The notes: generated by a model not told the origin, from the sequence alone. Counted from the stretch's first letter, positions 35,622 through 45,499 are shown. The stretch is 64,000 nucleotides of DNA from Streptomyces dysideae (GCF_001514305.1 NZ_KQ949114.1:32089-96088); one strand, 5' to 3'. Numbers and translations are program-made.

Positions 35622-37577
35622 CTACGGCACCACCCGCACATCCGCCGCCCGCACGAACGCCACCCGGTGACCGAACTGGATCTCGTAGTACAGGTCCTTG
35701 CCGACCACGACCTTGTGGTCGGCCTGGTCGAAGGTCACCGCGTAGTAGTACTCGCCCGGCACCTTGTCGCCGACCACGTACTTCTGCCCCTTCGGGAGGG
35801 GGTACGGCAGCGGCGACACCGCCTGGACGGGCACTCCGTCCGGGTAGGCGGATGCCTCCGGGTACGCGCGTCCGTACACCGGAACACTGTCCGCGCCCTT
35901 CTTGGGCGTCACCACCAGACCGGCCGCGTCCACCGCCGTCGGGTCCTGCTTCGGATTCTTGAACCAGGCCTTCTGGCCCAGGTACCAGATCGCCGTCCAG
36001 TCGCCGTCGCGGCCGGCGACCGCGTACTGCTGACCGGTGGAGACCCGGGAGGACAGGTCGTTCACCCCGGTGCCCGGGACCGTGCCCAGACCGATGTCCT
36101 TGATCAGGGGGTAGGAGTCGCCCGGCCCGGAGTGCAGCCGCACGGCGCTCGAACCGTGCGCCGTGCACGGCTCGCCCTTGGCGTCGCAGCCCGTGTACCC
36201 GGGCTGGTTGGTGGCGTAGTCGGGGCGGATCGTCACCAGTCCGCCGCGTTGGTCGGCGCTCGGCTCGAAGGGGCTGCCGAGGAGTTCGAAGTAGTGCCGC
36301 CAGTCCCAGTACGGGCCCGGGTCGGTGTGCATGCCCTTGATGGTCGCCGTGGTCGTGCCCGGCACGTTGTCGTGGCCGAGGATGTGCTGCCGGTCCAGCG
36401 GGATGCCGTACTTCTGCGCGAGGTACCGCACCAGACGTGCCGAGGACCGGTACATCGCCTCCGTGTACCAGGCGTCCGGATCCGCCAGGAAGCCCTCGTG
36501 CTCCAGGCCGATCGACTTGGCGTTGACGTACCAGTTGCCCGCGTGCCAGGCCACGTCCTTCGCCTTCACGTGCTGGGCGATGTGCCCGTCCGTGGAGCGC
36601 AGGGTGTAGTTCCAGGACACATAGGTCGGGTCCTGCACCATATTGAGGACGCCCTCCCAGGTGCCCTCCGTGTCGTGGACGACGATGTACCTGATGCTCT
36701 GCGAGGCGGGCCGGTCGCCCAGGTCATGGTTGCCGTAGTCATCGTCCCCGAACTCCTCGTACGGCGCCGGGAGCCACTCGCAGGACACCGTCTTCGGGCA
36801 CTCTGTGCCACCGGCGGCGAGCGTACGCAGCCCGGCCCCCGCCAACTGCGCGGTGTCGGGGGCGAGGGCCGGCTGCGCCGCCAGGGCAACCAGTTGGCCG
36901 GCGTCCGTGGTGCGTTCCTGGCCGGTGCGGATCACGTCGTAGACGTCGTTCGCGTACGCCGATGCCGTCGCGGTGTCGTCGGCACCCGAGAAGCGCGCCA
37001 CCGCCCCGTACCAGTCCGCCGGGTCCTCGCTCAGCGGCTCGCCCAGGTCCTGCTGCGCGGCTGCCAGGAGCGCGGCGCCGCCCGCCACGTTGGCGGCGGG
37101 GTCGGTACGCAGTTCCGCCGGGCTCAGTCCGGTCAGCTCGGCCGCCTCCGGCAACGTCCTGAGGCGAGCCGGGAGGCCGGAGGGCGCCGGCGCTTTCGCG
37201 TCGGGGAGCAGGCGAGCGCGGGCGCTGTCGCCGCGGGCGTCCTCCGCCCCCTCGCTGTGGTGCGGGGTCTCGGCGAGGGCGGTGCGGGCGTCGGTGAGAT
37301 GCATCGGGCCGTAGCCGCCGGTCACGCTCGGCGTCGCACCGTGCGCGTCCCAGCGGGACTGGAGATAGGAGACACCGAGGAGCACGCTCTGCGGCACGCG
37401 GTACTCGGCGGCCGCGGCGGCGAACGCCAGCTGGAGACGGCTCGCGGACGTCCGGGCGTCGGACGGTGCCGCGCCGAGCAGCGGAAGCAGCAGCGCGGCG
37501 GAGGCGACCGCACCGGCGGCCGTCCGCATAGCTCTGGGCCCGGCGGCTCGCTTCGGGTCGGTGACGGGTCCTCGCAA
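35622..37577 (-). CDS. Secreted N-acetylmuramoyl-L-alanine amidase (Amidase_2)
   Basis: The 651-residue protein has a Sec signal (about residues 17-42, ending APSDA), an N-terminal helical region resembling lytic enzymes of the transglycosylase type (QSVLLGVSYLQSRWD), then the Amidase_2 domain: IVVHDTEGT (about residue 298, first zinc His), AWHAGNWY, IGLEHEGF and HTDPGPYWDW. These zinc amidases cut the MurNAc-L-Ala bond in cell wall. The C-terminal 200 residues are SH3-like repeats that probably bind the wall. The start is TTG 37577, chosen because GGAGG lies five bases before it; the later ATG lacks one. It converges on GH95 with no intergenic space. Confidence 0.88.
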   Translation of the reverse strand: MRGPVTDPKRAAGPRAMRTAAGAVASAALLLPLLGAAPSDARTSASRLQLAFAAAAAEYRVPQSVLLGVSYLQSRWDAHGATPSVTGGYGPMHLTDARTALAETPHHSEGAEDARGDSARARLLPDAKAPAPSGLPARLRTLPEAAELTGLSPAELRTDPAANVAGGAALLAAAQQDLGEPLSEDPADWYGAVARFSGADDTATASAYANDVYDVIRTGQERTTDAGQLVALAAQPALAPDTAQLAGAGLRTLAAGGTECPKTVSCEWLPAPYEEFGDDDYGNHDLGDRPASQSIRYIVVHDTEGTWEGVLNMVQDPTYVSWNYTLRSTDGHIAQHVKAKDVAWHAGNWYVNAKSIGLEHEGFLADPDAWYTEAMYRSSARLVRYLAQKYGIPLDRQHILGHDNVPGTTTATIKGMHTDPGPYWDWRHYFELLGSPFEPSADQRGGLVTIRPDYATNQPGYTGCDAKGEPCTAHGSSAVRLHSGPGDSYPLIKDIGLGTVPGTGVNDLSSRVSTGQQYAVAGRDGDWTAIWYLGQKAWFKNPKQDPTAVDAAGLVVTPKKGADSVPVYGRAYPEASAYPDGVPVQAVSPLPYPLPKGQKYVVGDKVPGEYYYAVTFDQADHKVVVGKDLYYEIQFGHRVAFVRAADVRVVP

Positions 37578-37854
37578 TGCAGCCTCCTGGGACGGTCGGG
37601 CGCGATGAGCCGTGCGGGGCCGGGCGTGCGTCTGTGGTACCGGCTTGCCGACGATCCGTCAATCATGCCCAGGGGCGAGTGAATTCCCCGGTCAGCGGGG
37701 CCCGGGAGTTTCGTGGCGGCGGCGTTCGGGCCTGCGGTGCGTCAGTGGCGTACACCAATGGCCCGTTTGAAAGGAGGCCCGCCGAAAGGAACCGCGGACA
37801 CACGAAGGCCCGCGGTGCGCCGCTGTCCAGGCGCATCGCGGACCGCCGTCCCCG

Positions 37855-38997
37855 TCAGCGAGTGCCGACCGCCGCGCGCACAGCCCGTCGGGCCAGCTGG
37901 CAGTCGTCGTGCAGCCGCCTCAGCAGCAGCCGCTGTTCCTCGCCGGACGGCGCAGCACCCGGGTGGGCCACTCCCGGTGCCGCCGGGGTCGTGTCGTGCA
38001 TCGAACGCTGCACGGCCGTCTCGTAGGTACGGATCTCACGGGTCAGTACGAGCATCAGGTTCACCAGGAACGCGTCCCGCGAGGCCGGCCCCGCGGACTG
38101 GGCGATCTGGCTGATCTGCCGGCGCGCCACCGGCGCGTCACCGAGCACCGACCACAGCGTCGCCAGGTCGTAGCCCGGCAGATACCAGCCCGCGTGCTCC
38201 CAGTCCACCAGCACTGGACCGGCCGGTGACAGGAGAATGTTGGACAGGAGCGCGTCACCGTGGCAGAACTGGCCCATGCCCTGTCGTCCGGCCGCGTGCG
38301 CGATGCCGTGCAGCAGCTTCTGCAGGTCGCCCAGGTCCCGGTCGGTGAGCAGCCCCAGCTCGTGATTCCGGGAGATCCGGGCCGCGTAGTCCAGCGGCGC
38401 GTCGAACGTGCCCGCCGGCGGCCGCCAGGCGTTCAGCCGGCAGATCGCGCCGAGTGCCGCTCTGATGTCCGCCCGCGGCGGCGCCTCGGCCGGGTGCCGC
38501 TGCAGTGCCGCCACCCGTCCCGGCATCCGCTCGATGACCAGCGTGCAGTTGTCCGGATCCGCCGCGATCAGCCGGGGTACCCGCACGGGCGGGCGGTGCC
38601 GGACGAACGAGCGGTATGCCGCTATCTCGTGCCGGACCCGCTCGGCCCACGCCGGCGAGTGGTCCAGTAAGCACTTCGCGACGGCCGTGCTGCGTCCGGT
38701 CGTTCCGACCAGGAGCACGGACCGGCCGCTGCGGCGCAGCACCTGCACCGGAGCGAACTCCGGGCAGATCCGGTGCACCGACGCGATCGCCGTACGCAAC
38801 TGGGCGCCCTGAGGGCCGGACAAGTCGAGTCTCCCGCTGAGCGGTTGAGTGCCGGGCCCCGCGGCGCGCCGCGGCCGGCCGGCACCGAGCACGGGGGCGG
38901 CCGCCGGTCGCGCGGGGTCGAGATAGGGGCCGCTGCCGCCCGGGCGGGGATGCAGTGACCGGGGCGGGGCGGACACGGAGGACGATGCTGCGTACAT
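37855..38997 (-). CDS. Aminoglycoside phosphotransferase/choline-kinase family protein
   Basis: The 380-residue protein has a low-complexity N-terminus (about 60 residues), then a kinase-like fold: VAKCLLDHSP (ATP-lysine), the catalytic loop CHGDALLSNIL (H-x-D-x-x-x-x-N, about residues 244-254) and VDWEHAG, the metal site. It phosphorylates a small molecule or is a pseudokinase-like regulator; no substrate can be given. A TTA codon at 38668-38670 (inside KCLLD) predicts bldA control. It is divergent from the NsdA-like gene. Confidence 0.82.
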   Translation of the reverse strand: MYAASSSVSAPPRSLHPRPGGSGPYLDPARPAAAPVLGAGRPRRAAGPGTQPLSGRLDLSGPQGAQLRTAIASVHRICPEFAPVQVLRRSGRSVLLVGTTGRSTAVAKCLLDHSPAWAERVRHEIAAYRSFVRHRPPVRVPRLIAADPDNCTLVIERMPGRVAALQRHPAEAPPRADIRAALGAICRLNAWRPPAGTFDAPLDYAARISRNHELGLLTDRDLGDLQKLLHGIAHAAGRQGMGQFCHGDALLSNILLSPAGPVLVDWEHAGWYLPGYDLATLWSVLGDAPVARRQISQIAQSAGPASRDAFLVNLMLVLTREIRTYETAVQRSMHDTTPAAPGVAHPGAAPSGEEQRLLLRRLHDDCQLARRAVRAAVGTR

Positions 38998-39141
38998 GGG
39001 AGAAACAGATCCCTTCGTGTGCCTGCGACGTCAGTGCGCTACCCGGCCCGGTCGCCCGGGTGCACCCTGGGGAAATGCATCCCTTGTTCCTGAAGGCGAC
39101 CGGGTCGGGGTGGCGCGTTCCTACCTGACACCCGATGCCCA

Positions 39142-39180
39142 GTGGCACACCATCTGGCGCACCCTGGCGAACCGTGGCGA
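39142..39180. promoter_or_regulatory. Phased direct repeats upstream of the NsdA-like gene
   Basis: Four copies of a TGGC-based unit occur in a row: GTGGCAC (39142), CTGGCGC (39154), CTGGCGA (39164) and GTGGCGA (39174), the last three exactly 10 bp apart. A helical-turn spacing suggests cooperative binding of a regulator to one DNA face. The site lies 63-101 bases before the GTG start at 39243. Confidence 0.4.
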
Positions 39181-39242
39181 ATAGTCGCCCGGCAACTCTC
39201 ACGGGGCTACTGTCAACTCAGCCGAGAACCTGGGGGCTTGAC

Positions 39243-40736
39243 GTGAGCGGACAACCCAACACCCGCCTATCAGACCTGTTCGGCCTCGCCGGCTGGTCCA
39301 AGGGCGAGCTCGCGAGGCTGGTCAACCGGCAGGCGGCGGCCATGGGCCACCCCCAGCTGGCGACCGACACCTCACGGGTACGGCGGTGGATCGACGTGGG
39401 AGAGATCCCGCGCGATCCGGTGCCGCGGGTGCTGGCGGCCCTGTTCACCGAGCGTCTCGGCCGTGTCGTGACCATCGAGGACCTCGGTCTGGTCCGGCAC
39501 GGGCGTACGGGGAAACGGCAGGACGGCGGGAGTGTGGAGCATCCCGACGGTGTGCCGTGGGCGCCCGAGCGGACTGCTGCGGTCCTCACCGAATTCACGG
39601 GAATGGACCTCATGCTCAACCGACGCGGCTTGGTGGGTGCGGGTGTCGCGCTCACCGCGGGATCCGCACTCAGCAGCGCCATGTACGACTGGCTGCACAC
39701 CGACCCGACTCTCAAAACCGACGCCCCCCGCTTCGACGATCCCCTGCACGCCGACCCCGCCGGGTTCGACCGCTATGAGGCCGCCCCCATCGGGTCACAG
39801 GAGATCGAGGAGCTGGAGCGCTCGGTCGAGGTGTTCCGCGCCTGGGACGCGGCCCGCGGCGGCGGGCTGCAGCGCAAGGCAGTCGTGGGGCAGCTCAACG
39901 AGGTGGGCGGCATGCTCGCCTACCGGCATCCCGACCACCTCCAGCGGCGCCTGTGGGGCGTCGCCGCCAACCTCGCCGTCCTCGCGGGCTGGATGTCGCA
40001 CGACGTCGGCCTGGAACCCACGGCCCAGAAGTACTTCGTCATCGCCGCCCACGCGGCCCGGGAGGGCGGCGACCGGCCCCGCGCCGGGGAGGCGCTCTCA
40101 CGGGCGGCTCGCCAGATGGTGCACCTCGGCCGGCCCGACGACGCACTCGACCTCATGAAGCTCGCCCAGTCCGGCTCGGGCGAGCAGGTGCTGCCGCGCA
40201 CCAGGGCGATGTTCCACACCATCGAGGCATGGGCACAGGCGTCGATGGGCAAGGGCCAGGCGATGCGCCGGACGCTCGGCCGGGCGGAGGACCTCTTCGT
40301 CTCCGACCGGAACGACCTGGAACCGCCGGACTGGATGCAGACCTTCAAGGACGAGGATCTGTACGGCATGCAGGCCCTGGCCTACCGCACCCTGGCGGAG
40401 TTCGAGCCGGGTGCGGCCGCGCACGCGCAGCACTACGCGGACAAGGCCCTGGCCCTGCGCATCGACGGCCGGGAGCGCTCGAAGATCTTCGACCATCTGT
40501 CCATGGCCTCCGCCTGCTTCATCGCGGACGACCCCGAACAGGCGGACCGGTACGCACGGCTGGCCCTGATGTCGATGGGCTCGAACTCCTCCCGCCGCAC
40601 CTGGGACCGGCTGCGCCAGATGTACCGGCTCACCGCCGAGTACGCCAGCTATCCGAAGATCCACGAGCTGCGGGAGGAGATCAGGCTGGCGCTGCCGCGG
40701 CCGAGGAAGTCGGGCGGCAACAGCGCACAGGCGTAG
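39243..40736 (+). CDS. NsdA/NsdB-like regulator of development
   Basis: The 497-residue protein has the N-terminal motif SKGELARLVNRQAAAMG followed by TDTSRVRRWIDVGEIPRDPVPRVLAALFTERLGRVVTIEDLGL, the DNA-binding-like head shared with NsdA of S. coelicolor, then RRGLVGAG and a TPR-like helical C-terminus (repeated A..A...G....A). NsdA and its paralogs lower sporulation and antibiotic output; a similar negative role is inferred. GTG 39243 has GGGGG seven bases upstream. It is divergent from the phosphotransferase and convergent with the PP2C gene. Confidence 0.85.
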   Translation: MSGQPNTRLSDLFGLAGWSKGELARLVNRQAAAMGHPQLATDTSRVRRWIDVGEIPRDPVPRVLAALFTERLGRVVTIEDLGLVRHGRTGKRQDGGSVEHPDGVPWAPERTAAVLTEFTGMDLMLNRRGLVGAGVALTAGSALSSAMYDWLHTDPTLKTDAPRFDDPLHADPAGFDRYEAAPIGSQEIEELERSVEVFRAWDAARGGGLQRKAVVGQLNEVGGMLAYRHPDHLQRRLWGVAANLAVLAGWMSHDVGLEPTAQKYFVIAAHAAREGGDRPRAGEALSRAARQMVHLGRPDDALDLMKLAQSGSGEQVLPRTRAMFHTIEAWAQASMGKGQAMRRTLGRAEDLFVSDRNDLEPPDWMQTFKDEDLYGMQALAYRTLAEFEPGAAAHAQHYADKALALRIDGRERSKIFDHLSMASACFIADDPEQADRYARLALMSMGSNSSRRTWDRLRQMYRLTAEYASYPKIHELREEIRLALPRPRKSGGNSAQA

Positions 40737-40804
40737 CGCACAGGCAGCACAGGAAGGCACGAGCACAGGGGGATCGTGCCGCCGTTCCGGTGCCGTCCGC
40801 TGCC

Positions 40805-42220
40805 TTACGACGTCACCCTGGCCACGAGCACACAGGCGTCGTCCGCACGCTCGGTCTCACCGAACTCCTCCACGACCAGCCGCACACAGTCCTGTGCGGT
40901 GCACGCCGCGCCGAACCGCGGGGCCAGGCCGAGGAGGGGATGCACCGCCTCGCTCCCACCGCCCCTGGGCACCAGCCCGTCGGTGTGCAGCAGGAGCAGG
41001 TCGCCCACTTCGAGGGTCTCTTCGGCCTGCTCGTAGGAGGCACCGGTGGTCGCGCCGAGCAGAACGCCGTCCGGCGCGTTCAGCCTGCGCCCCGTCCCGT
41101 CGCGGAACAGCAGCGGGGCGGGGTGTCCGGCCTGCGCCCAGGTCAGGGTGCGGGTCTCGGGCCGGTAGCGGCAGCAGACCGCGCTGCCGAGGGCCGGCTG
41201 GACGGTGGCGTCGAGTAACTGGTTCAGCAGGGACAGCAGTTGTCCCGGCCGGGTGCCCGCCATCGCCATGCCGCGTACGGCGCCCAGCAGCGTCGCCATA
41301 CCCGAGGTGACGGCGACGCCGTGACCGGTGAGATCGCCGACGCTCAGCAGTGTGTCGCCGTCGGACAGTTCGAGCGCGTCGTACCAGTCGCCGCCGATCA
41401 GTGCGCGCGTCGACGACGGCAGACAGTGCGCGGCCAGGTCCAGGGTCTCGGGGCCCCGGTGCGGGAGCCGCAGGGAGCCGCGCCACGGCGGCAGCACGGC
41501 TTCCTGCAGCTCGACCGCGAGCCGGTGCTCGGTCTGCGCGCGATCCTGGTGGCGCTGCAGCGAGTCACGGGTCTCGCTGACCGCCCGCTGGCTGCGGCGC
41601 AGTTCACTGACGTCGCGCAGCACGGCCCACATCGAGGCGGTGCTGCCGTCGGTGTCGAGCACGGGCTCGCCCATCATGTGCACGGTCCGGACTTCGCCGT
41701 CCTGGCGCACGACCCGGAACTCCCCGTCGATGGGCTTGGCGTCGACCAGGCAGTCGGTGACCATCGTGGTCAGCTTCGGCCGGTCCTCGTCGTGCACCAG
41801 GGAGGGCAGTTCGTCCAGGGTGAGCGGGGGAGTGGCGGGGTCGCGGCCCAGGATCTGGTAGAGCTCCCCGGACCAACTGGCCACGTCCGTCAGCAGGTTC
41901 CACTCCGCGCTGCCGACCCGGCTGAGCAGTGAGCCGTGCCGGGGAGTGGGCGCCACGGTCCGTGCGGCCGACGCGGGGACGGGGGGAGGGCCGTCCCGCA
42001 GCTGCGCGAGGTGCTCGTCCAGGTCGTTGAGCTGGTGCAGCGCCAGGTCGCACAGTGCGCGCTGCCACCGCTCCTGCGGGTCCGCGCCGTCGCTCTGCGT
42101 GTCCCGCCGTACGGCGTCCACGTCGCCCTTGAGCCGCCGCGCCTGCGTTATCAGGGCGTCGACCGAGCCTCGGCCTGGCGGCTGGGCTGCTGAGCGGTCC
42201 GCAGAGAGATGGGACGGCAT
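40805..42220 (-). CDS. PAS-domain PP2C (SpoIIE-type) phosphatase
   Basis: The 471-residue protein has a helical N-terminus, a PAS domain (about 125-230: SAEWNLLTDVASWSGELYQILGRDP ... GEFRVVRQDGEVRTVHMMG), then a short coiled coil and a SpoIIE/PP2C phosphatase with GGDWYDALEL, VGDLTGHGV and LLLHTDGLVPR as metal-binding Asp motifs. Such proteins dephosphorylate anti-anti-sigma factors in stress and development signalling. ATG 42220 has GGAG six bases upstream. A TTA codon at 41216-41218 predicts bldA control. Confidence 0.88.
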   Translation of the reverse strand: MPSHLSADRSAAQPPGRGSVDALITQARRLKGDVDAVRRDTQSDGADPQERWQRALCDLALHQLNDLDEHLAQLRDGPPPVPASAARTVAPTPRHGSLLSRVGSAEWNLLTDVASWSGELYQILGRDPATPPLTLDELPSLVHDEDRPKLTTMVTDCLVDAKPIDGEFRVVRQDGEVRTVHMMGEPVLDTDGSTASMWAVLRDVSELRRSQRAVSETRDSLQRHQDRAQTEHRLAVELQEAVLPPWRGSLRLPHRGPETLDLAAHCLPSSTRALIGGDWYDALELSDGDTLLSVGDLTGHGVAVTSGMATLLGAVRGMAMAGTRPGQLLSLLNQLLDATVQPALGSAVCCRYRPETRTLTWAQAGHPAPLLFRDGTGRRLNAPDGVLLGATTGASYEQAEETLEVGDLLLLHTDGLVPRGGGSEAVHPLLGLAPRFGAACTAQDCVRLVVEEFGETERADDACVLVARVTS

Positions 42221-42495
42221 GACGCACTCCGATGCGGGGACGGTACGACCAAGGCTGACGGAAGGACCGTTACGACTGTTGCACAGCCCGCGACGCCCTG
42301 TAAGGGATTTGGCAACACACGATACGGTGGTGCTTCTGGCATATGCCACAGTCTTCACGGAGTGGTTGCACTGCGTCGATGGTGTACACCGCCGGGCGGG
42401 TCAAGTCGTAGTCAGCGTACGTGATTTGACGGTTCGTCGAGCGATGGGGTCGTCGTTCATTCGCCTGTTCGACGACCCCGTGTTCTATGTCCGGC
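42221..42495. other. Intergenic region, PP2C promoter
   Basis: No gene is seen. The stretch is less GC-rich around 42300-42360 than its neighbours, as expected of a promoter region, but no clear box can be assigned. Confidence 0.4.
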
Positions 42496-43593
42496 TCAGT
42501 ACCGCAGTACGCCTGCGATGCCGCTCGCGTCGCCCAGTGCGCCGTCCGGTACGAAGCGGACGTCGGCGCCCGTCTCCAGGCACTGCTCCACGATCTCGTC
42601 CACGATGTCCTCGCGGGCGTCGAGGTCGCCGCTCTCCGCCGGGATCAGATGGCCGCCGTCCTGGTCACGCACCGTCACCCGGTAGTTCTCCTCGACGGCC
42701 AGCAGGGCCACACGGCCCTCACGGGCGTTCTGCCAGAGCTCGTCGACGCCCGCCGCGAACGCCTTGCGGCCACGTGCGGTTTCCAGCTCCCGCGCCACCG
42801 CGTCGGTGTTCTTGCGGGCCTCGGCCGCCATGAGCGGTCGCAGTGCCTGCCGCACGGCTTCCGGAGTGCCGTGCGCGAGCCCACCGTGCGGGACGTGCAC
42901 CGCGCCCTTGGTGACGCTGCCGAGTTCGTCCAGCACGGACAGGGCCGCCTGCTCGCCGGTGACGTACAGCCGCCGCGGATCCTCGCGCAGGACCGCGCCC
43001 AGCGCGATGTCGGCGTCGCGCAGGAAGTGCCGGACGCCCTCGTCGCGGAACGTGCTCGGCATGTCACCGATCTGCTCCTGGCGCTCGGCGTCGAAGTTGT
43101 CGAAGTTCCTGGTCAGCGGGAAGCCGCCGGTGTGGGCCTCGGTGAACCGGTCCGTGCCGCCGTTCCACAGCGTGACGCGGTCGGCGGAGACCGACAGCGC
43201 CCAGAAGGGCCGCTCGGCGGCCTGTGCGGAGACCAGGTTGCGGGTGAGGAAGGTGTCCGAGAGCACCACGCGCTCGGGCACGGAGCGGGCGAGCGACCAC
43301 ACCTGGTGCTCACCCGGGGCGGCGAAGATCACCAGGCCGTCCTCGGCATGCGCCAGATCGATCTCGGCGAGCGCCCGGTCGAGGTGTTTGACGACATCGC
43401 TGCGCCGGTCCCGGCTGACCGCGGGATCGGCCTCCAATTGCTTCTTGGCCTCGGCCACGACATTGCGCAGCCGGACCGGATCCTGGGCGTTGTCGGGCTC
43501 CCGGCGATGTGTCGGCGTCAGCACGGACACGGCCGGATAGGGGCGCGGGCGCCGCAGCTCGGTGAGGGTCGTGGGACTGAGTGCGTGCTCCAT
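42496..43593 (-). CDS. Bacterial archaeo-eukaryotic release factor family 3 protein (baeRF3)
   Basis: The 365-residue protein begins MEHALSPTTLTELRRPRPYPAVSVLTPTHRREPDN and continues in the eRF1/Vms1-like pattern (GLVIFAAPGEHQVWSL, LLAVEENYRV, EDIVDEIVEQCLETGADVRFV). This is the bacterial baeRF group, whose members resemble release factors and are proposed to act in ribosome rescue or stress; function is not proven. ATG 43593 is preferred over the extension to 43695, which overlaps the peptidase gene. It may be leaderless, as no ribosome site is visible. Confidence 0.75.
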   Translation of the reverse strand: MEHALSPTTLTELRRPRPYPAVSVLTPTHRREPDNAQDPVRLRNVVAEAKKQLEADPAVSRDRRSDVVKHLDRALAEIDLAHAEDGLVIFAAPGEHQVWSLARSVPERVVLSDTFLTRNLVSAQAAERPFWALSVSADRVTLWNGGTDRFTEAHTGGFPLTRNFDNFDAERQEQIGDMPSTFRDEGVRHFLRDADIALGAVLREDPRRLYVTGEQAALSVLDELGSVTKGAVHVPHGGLAHGTPEAVRQALRPLMAAEARKNTDAVARELETARGRKAFAAGVDELWQNAREGRVALLAVEENYRVTVRDQDGGHLIPAESGDLDAREDIVDEIVEQCLETGADVRFVPDGALGDASGIAGVLRY

Positions 43594-43687
43594 AACAGCA
43601 CGATAGGACTGATTCGCCGATCGGGCATTAGGGGTAATTCGTCGGGTTGCCGAGGCGCCGGGATTCAGCAGGCCGTGGCGGTGCACC

Positions 43688-45262
43688 TCAGTCACCGTCG
43701 TCCTCGGCCCCGCAGGAGCCGCCGCCGGCCGGCAGTGTGCCGTAGAGCAGGAACGTGTCGACCTTGCGGTGCACGCACTTGGAGGAGCCGTACCCGGTGT
43801 GGCCCCGGCCCTTGTTGTCGAGGACCACGGCGGCGGAGCCGAGCCGCCGCGCCGTCTCCACCGTCCAGCGGTACGGCGTCGCCGGGTCGCCGCGGGTGCC
43901 CACGAGGAGCATCTTCGGCGTGTCCACGTTCTTCACCTGCTCGCGGATGAAGTCGGTCCCGCGGGGGCGGCCGTAGCACATCAGTACCTCGGTGAGGCGG
44001 TAGCGGCCGAAGACCGGCGACGCCTCCTCGTACTCGGCGCGCAGCCGGCCGAGGTCCTTGGTGATCTGCTCGGCGGTGGGGCGGTCGGGGTCGTCCGCGC
44101 AGTTGATCGCCAGCAGCGCCGCCGGAAGGTTGTCCAGGGGGACGTCCTCTTCGTCGACAAGCCCGCCGCGGTTCTCCTCCCGGCCCGGCCGCGCGATGCC
44201 CTCGCTGGTGAACCCCAGCACGCCGCGGGTGTCGCCGTCCTCGACAAGCGAGGCGAGGGCCCGCTCCAGCATGGGCCACAACTCCTCGCTGTACAGGGCC
44301 TGTCCGATGGCACCCACCAGGTCCTGCCCGGTGAACGGCTCCTCGAAGTCCGTCGGCACGGGATCCCGGTCCATCGAGTCGACCAGCCGGACGACCTGCT
44401 CCCGGGCCCGGCGCGGATCCTGCCCGAACGGACAGGCGATGTCTTTCGCACACCAGTTGATGAAGTCCTCCAGCGCCCGCTGCTGCCCCTGGGCCCCCGC
44501 CACGCCCTGCTCGGTCAGTGGCTCGGTCAGCGTGTCGACGCCGTCGAGCGCCAGCCGGCCCACCTTCTCGGGGAACTGGGCCGCGTACACCGCGCCGAGC
44601 CGGGTGCCGTAGGAGAAACCGAGGTAGTTGAGCTTCTTGTCGCCGAGGGCCTGGCGCAGCACGTCCAGGTCGCGCGCGGCGTTGACGGTGCCGATGTGGG
44701 GCAGGACGGGGCCGGAGTGCTTGGCGCAGATGTCGGCCACCTTCTCGAGCTGCCCGAGCACGGCCCGAGGGTCGTCGTCGAGCTCCGCTCCCTCGTCCGT
44801 CACGTCCACGTCCTCGGCGCCGTCGCCGCAGCTGACCGGCGAGGACCGGCCGACGCCGCGCGGATCGAAGGTCACCACGTCGTAGCCGTTCGTCAGGCCC
44901 ATGAACTCCTTGCCCCCATCGGCGAGTTGAGGCACACCGGCGCCGCCGGGCCCACCGAAGTTCAGCAGCACCGAGCCCCGTGACTTCCCCGTGGCCCGGT
45001 AGCGGGCGAGCGCCAGATCGAGGGTTCCCGCCGCGGGTTTCGTGTAGTCGAGGGGAACCTTCACCTTCCCGCACTGCAGGTCCTTGGGCGTGCCCGCGCC
45101 CTCGCACTTCGCCCACACCACCTTCTGCCGGTAGAACCGTGACAGATCGGGTTCGCCGCCGTCCGCGGCCGCCGGCAGTCCCGCGCCCAGCAGGGCGAGG
45201 CCGACGGCGCCGGTGACCGCGCAGCGCCGTACCGTGGGCCGCATTGACAGCTTGGCCAGCAT
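43688..45262 (-). CDS. Secreted alpha/beta-hydrolase (tripeptidyl aminopeptidase family)
   Basis: The 524-residue protein has a signal peptide (RRCAVTGAVGLALLGAGLPAAADG), the oxyanion motif NFGGPGGAGVP, nucleophile LGFSYGTRLGA (Ser), Asp in LVGTRGDPATPY and His in GRGHTGYG. This is the SlpD/SlpE-Tap group of Streptomyces peptidases that remove tripeptides from proteins. The C-terminal Cys-rich domain (CYGRP, SKCVHR, SCGAE) is typical for these. ATG 45262 follows GGAGG at six bases. It diverges from the chaplin gene. Confidence 0.88.
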   Translation of the reverse strand: MLAKLSMRPTVRRCAVTGAVGLALLGAGLPAAADGGEPDLSRFYRQKVVWAKCEGAGTPKDLQCGKVKVPLDYTKPAAGTLDLALARYRATGKSRGSVLLNFGGPGGAGVPQLADGGKEFMGLTNGYDVVTFDPRGVGRSSPVSCGDGAEDVDVTDEGAELDDDPRAVLGQLEKVADICAKHSGPVLPHIGTVNAARDLDVLRQALGDKKLNYLGFSYGTRLGAVYAAQFPEKVGRLALDGVDTLTEPLTEQGVAGAQGQQRALEDFINWCAKDIACPFGQDPRRAREQVVRLVDSMDRDPVPTDFEEPFTGQDLVGAIGQALYSEELWPMLERALASLVEDGDTRGVLGFTSEGIARPGREENRGGLVDEEDVPLDNLPAALLAINCADDPDRPTAEQITKDLGRLRAEYEEASPVFGRYRLTEVLMCYGRPRGTDFIREQVKNVDTPKMLLVGTRGDPATPYRWTVETARRLGSAAVVLDNKGRGHTGYGSSKCVHRKVDTFLLYGTLPAGGGSCGAEDDGD

Positions 45263-45471
45263 CCATGCCTCCAGGGGCGCCCGTCGCGGACCGAGGAACG
45301 GCGCCCTCGATCACGATAAGCGGCCCCCGGATGCCACGCCTCCGGGCGAGCGGGACCACCGTGACTGCCGTACCCTGTGCCCCCTGCATACGCATACGAC
45401 GGCTTCACTCCCCGTTCGACCGTCGTGCCGCTCGTTGGAGTGAAAGGCCGATAAGCCATAACTCAGATGGT

Positions 45472-45499
45472 TCGCCCGCGTTTTACGCGGTGCGGGCGA
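45472..45499. promoter_or_regulatory. Inverted repeat upstream of the chaplin gene
   Basis: TCGCCCGC and GCGGGCGA enclose a 12-base centre (28 bp in all), 35 bases before the chaplin ATG. It may be an operator for a developmental regulator or a leader hairpin. Confidence 0.4.

Noticed and set aside
39121..39180. Possible CRISPR-like repeat array
   Set aside because: The units are only about 10 bp with no spacers of constant length and no cas genes; more likely a regulator site.
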